DNA from: Deminuibacter soli
GTDB lineage: Bacteria; Bacteroidota; Bacteroidia; Chitinophagales; Chitinophagaceae
Direction: 5' to 3'
Assembly (NCBI RefSeq): GCF_003412455.1
Contig: NZ_QTJU01000008.1
Span: forward strand, 172,816 to 236,815
DNA length: 64,000 nucleotides
The notes beneath the pieces are model-generated. The model saw only the letters and a program-made list of their open reading frames with translations. It had not been told where the DNA came from and did not search any database. Position numbers and translations under genes: made by a program. Positions 60,032 to 64,000 of the stretch are shown here, piece after piece. Position 1 is the stretch's first letter, and every line of letters starts with the position of its first letter.

Positions 60032-62947
60032 TTACTGCTTCATGGCAGCATAAATAATGTCCTGTATGTTAGAGCGTATATTCAGCTGCGAGAGGCGCAG
60101 GTTTTCTCCCCCTTCGGGGTTTACGCGGTTGCTGAAGAAGATGTACAGCAGGTTATACTGCGGATCGGCCCATACGCCGATGCCTGTAAAGCCTGTGTGG
60201 CCAAACGTAAGCGGCGATACGCTGCGGGCAGGGTATGCTTCCTTGCGGGTGGCATTGTCTTTTTCCGGTTTATCGAATCCCAGGCCGCGGCGGCTGATAT
60301 TGCTGTGGTAGGCGGTAAAAAAGTCAATGGTTTCTTTTTTCAGCAGTTGTACACCATTTAAGGTACCGCCATTCAGCAGCAGCTGGTACAGTTTGGCCAG
60401 GTCTTCGGCATTGCTGAACAAACCGGCATGGCCTGCTACACCGCCAAACATGGCAGCACCGGGGTCGTGCACATCGCCACGCAGTTGCTGACGGCGAAAG
60501 AATTTTTCTTTTTCGGTGGGTGCAATTACGTTCAATGCGATACGATCGCGCGGGTGAAAGCCGGTGCTTTCCATTTGCAGGGGCTCATAAAAGGTAACGC
60601 GCACATACTCTTCGAGCGGCATGCCGGTGATGGCTTCCACTATTTTGCCCAGCAGTATAAAATCGTTGTCGCTGTATACATATTTATTGGGCGCACCCAG
60701 TTTGCTGTTGCGTATGCGTGCAAACATGCTGTCTACATAGTCTTTGCGCATGTACATATTTTCCGCTACACGAATGGTGTACTGCGTATCGGGCAAAGCC
60801 GCGTAGTAGCCTGGTTTGGGTTTACCAGTGAGGGTATCGATGGTTTCACGGTAAAAAGGAATAAATGCATTTAAGCCTGCCTGGTGCAGCAATACATTTT
60901 CGAGCGTTAAACCGGCTTTATCGCTGCCCCTGAGCCAGGGCAGGTAATTGCCCAGTGTTTGGTGAATATCCAGTTTACCCTGCTCGTATAATTTCATTAC
61001 ACTAACGGTAGTAGCAGATATCTTGGTAACAGAAGCCAGGTCGTACACGGTTTCAACAGTAACGGGTTCTTTACCATCGTAGCTCATGCTGCCATAGCCT
61101 TTGGCAAAAGCTATCTTGCCATTTTTAGCGACCAGCACCACGCAACCGGGTGTAGCGTGTTTGGCAATGGCAACTGCGGCAACAGAATCAATGGTGTTGA
61201 GTTTGGCGGTATCAAAACCCAGTGAAGCAGCGGGCGCTTCGGGCAGCCAATTATGCGCTACAATGCCATCGCCATAATGCAGGTTATCACATACGGTTAC
61301 GGGCAGTTTACCTTTGGGCTGCAGTTCGCCTTTCAGCAAGGCCAGGGCTGTTTCGTGCATAATGCTGTCGTCTTCATAACAAGCAACAAGCACAGGCGCG
61401 TTGCACAGGTTTTTAACGGCATATGGATTACCGAATACCAGGGCAACGGTTGCAGGCTGCTGCTGCAATTGCTGCATCAACATGGTAGCGGCGCCGCTGA
61501 TACCGAAGTTCCTGGCAGGGTATTTTGCATACTGGTGCAAACCAACAATTACTTCATCATACCCCTGTAACTGGCCAAGCAGGCGGGTGGCAGCAGCGCT
61601 GTCCTGCGCATAATCAAAATAAAAGCAGCTGGCGTTATAGGTTTGCTGTAACAGGCGTGCAAAGTGATTGGCGCCTTTTAAACCAATGCCTACATACGCT
61701 ACTTTCTTAGCAGCACCTGTTGCCGTGTTGGCGGGATGGTGGTGCAGCAGGGTAATGGCATTGGCATATACTTCTTTTTTCAGCAGGTTCACCTGTGCAT
61801 TCAGGTCTTCCGTTAAATGTTCGGTGTTGATGTTTTGTGCGGTATCCAGTCCCAGGTTGTATTTGGCCAGCAGCACTCTTTTTACTTTGGCTTCAATATC
61901 ATCCCAGCTCAGTTTACCCTGGCGTACGGCTTTTCTTACTTTCTTAATGCTGCCTTTTACATCACCGGGCAGGCATAACATGTCGTTGCCGGCAATGAGT
62001 GATTGCGCAGCTGCTTCACCCTGGGGATAGAATTTGGCCACCCCTTTCATTTCGAGTGCATCGGTAAAAGTGATGCCTTTAAAGCCAAGCTGGTTGCGGA
62101 GCAGGCCGGTTACATTTTTATAAGATAGAGAAGTAGCCTGGTTGGGCGTACTATCGATAGCAGGAATATACAAGTGTGCCACCATTACGCTACCCACGCC
62201 TGCGCTGATGAGTTCGCGGAAAGGGTACAGCTCCAGCGAATCGAGCTGGGTAATGGATTTATTGATGACAGGCAGATCGAGATGTGAATCTACCGCCACA
62301 TCACCATGACCGGGGAAGTGTTTGGCGCAGGCCATTACACCGCCATCCTGCATACCCTTCATTACCTGTGTACCCAGCAGGGATACGCGGTATTTATCTT
62401 CACCCAGAGAGCGGAAATTGATAACCGGGTTGTTGGGATTGTTATTAATATCTACCACGGGCGCATAGTTCACCTGTATGCCAATGCGTTTACACTGCGC
62501 AGCAATAGCCTGCCCCATTTTATACGCCAGCGCAGCATTCTGCACGGCGCCCAGGGTAAGCTGGTCAGGGAATTTTACGATGCTGTCTGTAAAACGCATA
62601 CCCACCCCTGTTTCACCGTCAATACAAACCATGAGGGGTGTGCGTGCTTTTTGCTGCAGGGCATTGATTACGGTAGCCTGCTGTACGGGCGAACCCTGGA
62701 ACAGGCAAATAGAGCCGATATTGTACTTTTTAATGTCAGCAGCAATCTGCTGGTCGAAAAACACCACATTGCTGCCCCTGCGTTCGGACAGGCGCAGCAC
62801 CATGAGCTGGGCGATTTGCTGTTTTTTAGACAGGTGTTTAAACGTGCTGTCAACCCAATGACTGGCAGCAGCCGAGGGCTGCAGGAATTGCTGGGCCGAG
62901 GCCAACCTGGCTGTGAACAAACAGCTCAGCAACAACAGATACTTCAT
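60032..62947 (-). CDS. GH3 beta-N-acetylglucosaminidase fused to a beta-lactamase-fold domain
   Basis: The start at 62947 (MKYLLLLSCLFTARLASAQ, a signal peptide) gives 971 residues; the frame is open 72 codons further upstream but without family sequence. The N-terminal GH3/NagZ-like part (about 40-380) has CIDGETGVG and ACAKHFPGHGDVAVDSH, the catalytic loop of NagZ-like enzymes. The C-terminal class C beta-lactamase/DD-peptidase fold (about 610-950) has LASVTKISATTV (S-x-x-K), YSDNDFILLG (Y-x-N) and GHTGFTG. Such fusions are found in Bacteroidota and probably act on periplasmic peptidoglycan fragments, sugar and peptide ends in one chain. Confidence 0.88.
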   Translation of the reverse strand: MKYLLLLSCLFTARLASAQQFLQPSAAASHWVDSTFKHLSKKQQIAQLMVLRLSERRGSNVVFFDQQIAADIKKYNIGSICLFQGSPVQQATVINALQQKARTPLMVCIDGETGVGMRFTDSIVKFPDQLTLGAVQNAALAYKMGQAIAAQCKRIGIQVNYAPVVDINNNPNNPVINFRSLGEDKYRVSLLGTQVMKGMQDGGVMACAKHFPGHGDVAVDSHLDLPVINKSITQLDSLELYPFRELISAGVGSVMVAHLYIPAIDSTPNQATSLSYKNVTGLLRNQLGFKGITFTDALEMKGVAKFYPQGEAAAQSLIAGNDMLCLPGDVKGSIKKVRKAVRQGKLSWDDIEAKVKRVLLAKYNLGLDTAQNINTEHLTEDLNAQVNLLKKEVYANAITLLHHHPANTATGAAKKVAYVGIGLKGANHFARLLQQTYNASCFYFDYAQDSAAATRLLGQLQGYDEVIVGLHQYAKYPARNFGISGAATMLMQQLQQQPATVALVFGNPYAVKNLCNAPVLVACYEDDSIMHETALALLKGELQPKGKLPVTVCDNLHYGDGIVAHNWLPEAPAASLGFDTAKLNTIDSVAAVAIAKHATPGCVVLVAKNGKIAFAKGYGSMSYDGKEPVTVETVYDLASVTKISATTVSVMKLYEQGKLDIHQTLGNYLPWLRGSDKAGLTLENVLLHQAGLNAFIPFYRETIDTLTGKPKPGYYAALPDTQYTIRVAENMYMRKDYVDSMFARIRNSKLGAPNKYVYSDNDFILLGKIVEAITGMPLEEYVRVTFYEPLQMESTGFHPRDRIALNVIAPTEKEKFFRRQQLRGDVHDPGAAMFGGVAGHAGLFSNAEDLAKLYQLLLNGGTLNGVQLLKKETIDFFTAYHSNISRRGLGFDKPEKDNATRKEAYPARSVSPLTFGHTGFTGIGVWADPQYNLLYIFFSNRVNPEGGENLRLSQLNIRSNIQDIIYAAMKQ

Positions 62948-63170
62948 AAGCGGGGCATACGATTGGATGAAAAAGGGGAAGATAGCACAAAACCCGCAAA
63001 AACCCGCAAAGTATCGGGGAACAGGCGTCGGGAATCGAGCGTTGGAAAGCTGGGTCAATAGTGAATAGTCAATCACTGTTGTCCGGTAAAAACGGAAAGC
63101 AGTGCTTTTTTTTTGCTGTAATGCAACAAAATCAGGCATGTGAGTGGTTGTATAAAAAGGCAAGCCCCCT

Positions 63171-63998
63171 TCATTGTGAAGGGAAAAAACTAAGCTGTAT
63201 TTGGGGGTGCGGATTTTTATAGTTTAACAATGCCTTGTCCGGGTTGATTAAGAAGTGAAGTAAATCTATATAGGTAGCCAGATGTAACCGGATAAGCCCG
63301 GCCAGATTGGCCATCGACCAGCGTTTTGCTTTTTGCAACCGCGCTGCCTTGTCCTTTATTATTTTGATCAGTAAATCGGCTATTAGCGTAGACCACAACT
63401 GGATTTGGATAGCGTTTTCGTTGTCTCCGAGAAAAAAGTGCAGCTGAAAATTTTGTTTGATTCTTTTGAACAGCAATTCTATCTGCCAACGCTGGCGGTA
63501 AATCTCTGCTATGGTTAAAGCATCCAACTCAAAATTGTTGGTAATAAAACGCAACTCTTGCTTGTTGACTGCATCGAAAAATACAATCATCCGCGCTTTA
63601 AACCGGTTTTTGTCCTGGGAATGGCCCAGCTCTACAGTCCAATCCTCCTTCACACCCGCCAGGTGTTGTTTTATCTCCAATGGGTTGTTTTCTACCAGGG
63701 TGAATACACTGCGGCCGTGCAGCCGGGTAACCCAGGTTACCTGTTCATTATTCCACTGGTTGTACTGGTTGTAATTTCTGTATGCCTTATCCATTACTAC
63801 GATGGAGCCAGCGGGCAAATCCAGGTTATGGATAAACTTAACATCACTTGCTTTACCGGGTGTAAGCTTAACAATGCATGGGAGATTATCTTTTGCCCTG
63901 ACAACCATATGGGCTTTAATACCGCCCTTCTTCCTGCCGTTTTTACCCCTGCATCCAGTACTCTGTATTACGGTAGAGAACAGGCTGACGGTAGTAGA
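63171..63998 (-). mobile_element. IS4-family transposase gene, 5' end beyond the window
   Basis: The frame runs off the window; the visible C-terminal about 275 residues begin TTVSLFSTVIQSTGC. A DDE transposase core is present: an Asp in VVMDKAYRNYNQY and the IS4 signature Y-x2-R-x3-E-x6-K (YRQRWQIELLFKRIK), ahead of a helical end. A short hairpin (CCCTTCA/TGAAGGG, 63167-63183) overlaps the stop codon. The right end of the element falls near 63140-63170, about 200 bases upstream of the GH3-fusion start. Copy number and terminal repeats cannot be seen. Confidence 0.85.
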
Positions 63999-64000
63999 AT

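Overview
The window reads as chromosomal DNA of a Bacteroidota bacterium, most likely a member of the Chitinophagaceae. The basis is protein content and gene style: a grasp-with-spasm peptide system, paired M16 peptidases, DUF4836, DUF5723 and DUF6169 proteins, a GbsR-type regulator, lipoproteins, -7 promoter elements of the TAnnTTTG type, and few Shine-Dalgarno sites. No rRNA, tRNA or CRISPR array was seen. Species assignment was not possible from the sequence alone.

Layout. 118-7460: surface polysaccharide genes. A Wzy-like polymerase and two GT4 glycosyltransferases lie on the minus strand; UDP-galactopyranose mutase and two more glycosyltransferases lie on the plus strand, with an orphan GroES-like gene between. 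7494-10931: an inactive and an active M16 peptidase. 11188-21696: the most interesting region, a ribosomal-peptide (RiPP) cluster on one strand. It has a C39-peptidase ABC exporter, an HlyD adaptor, a 67-residue precursor with a Gly-Gly leader, an ATP-grasp ligase, an unknown 66-residue protein, a SPASM-domain maturase, a DUF6624 protein, a two-domain glycosyltransferase and a LanC-like protein. 21965-29978: HerA-like ATPase, RecQ, a four-helix-bundle (S23) gene inside perfect inverted repeats, CopA-type ATPase, TsaE and alanine dehydrogenase. 30035-30664: a decayed VapB/PIN toxin-antitoxin pair. 30714-41952: housekeeping genes (dnaX, an acetyltransferase-fold protein, an L,D-transpeptidase, rsmE, dnaB, lpxA, an ABC ATPase, and the E2 of pyruvate dehydrogenase). 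42195-48298: small and mostly uncharacterised genes, including a histone H1-like protein with a polyacidic tail and two tandem lipoproteins. 48381-59856: purH, comEC, holB, ricT, an outer-membrane barrel, an FtsX/ATPase pair and a DUF4836 lipoprotein. 60032-64000: a GH3/beta-lactamase-fold fusion, then an IS4-family transposase running off the window end.

How the RiPP genes may work together. The precursor leader ends in Leu-Gly-Gly, which fits cleavage by the C39 domain of the exporter. The ATP-grasp enzyme should join Ser/Thr side chains to Asp/Glu side chains. The core fits this closely: seven Ser alternate along one half (residues 37-49), seven acidic residues alternate along the other (54-66), and all seven antiparallel pairs sum to 103 around a four-residue turn. 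A ladder of up to seven ester cross-links is therefore the leading prediction. The core has no Cys and no dehydratase gene is nearby, so the LanC-like protein is unlikely to make lanthionine here.

A second strong observation is an A9 run in dnaX at the expected end of domain III. Both alternative reading frames stop within a few codons, which would yield a short gamma form beside full-length tau.
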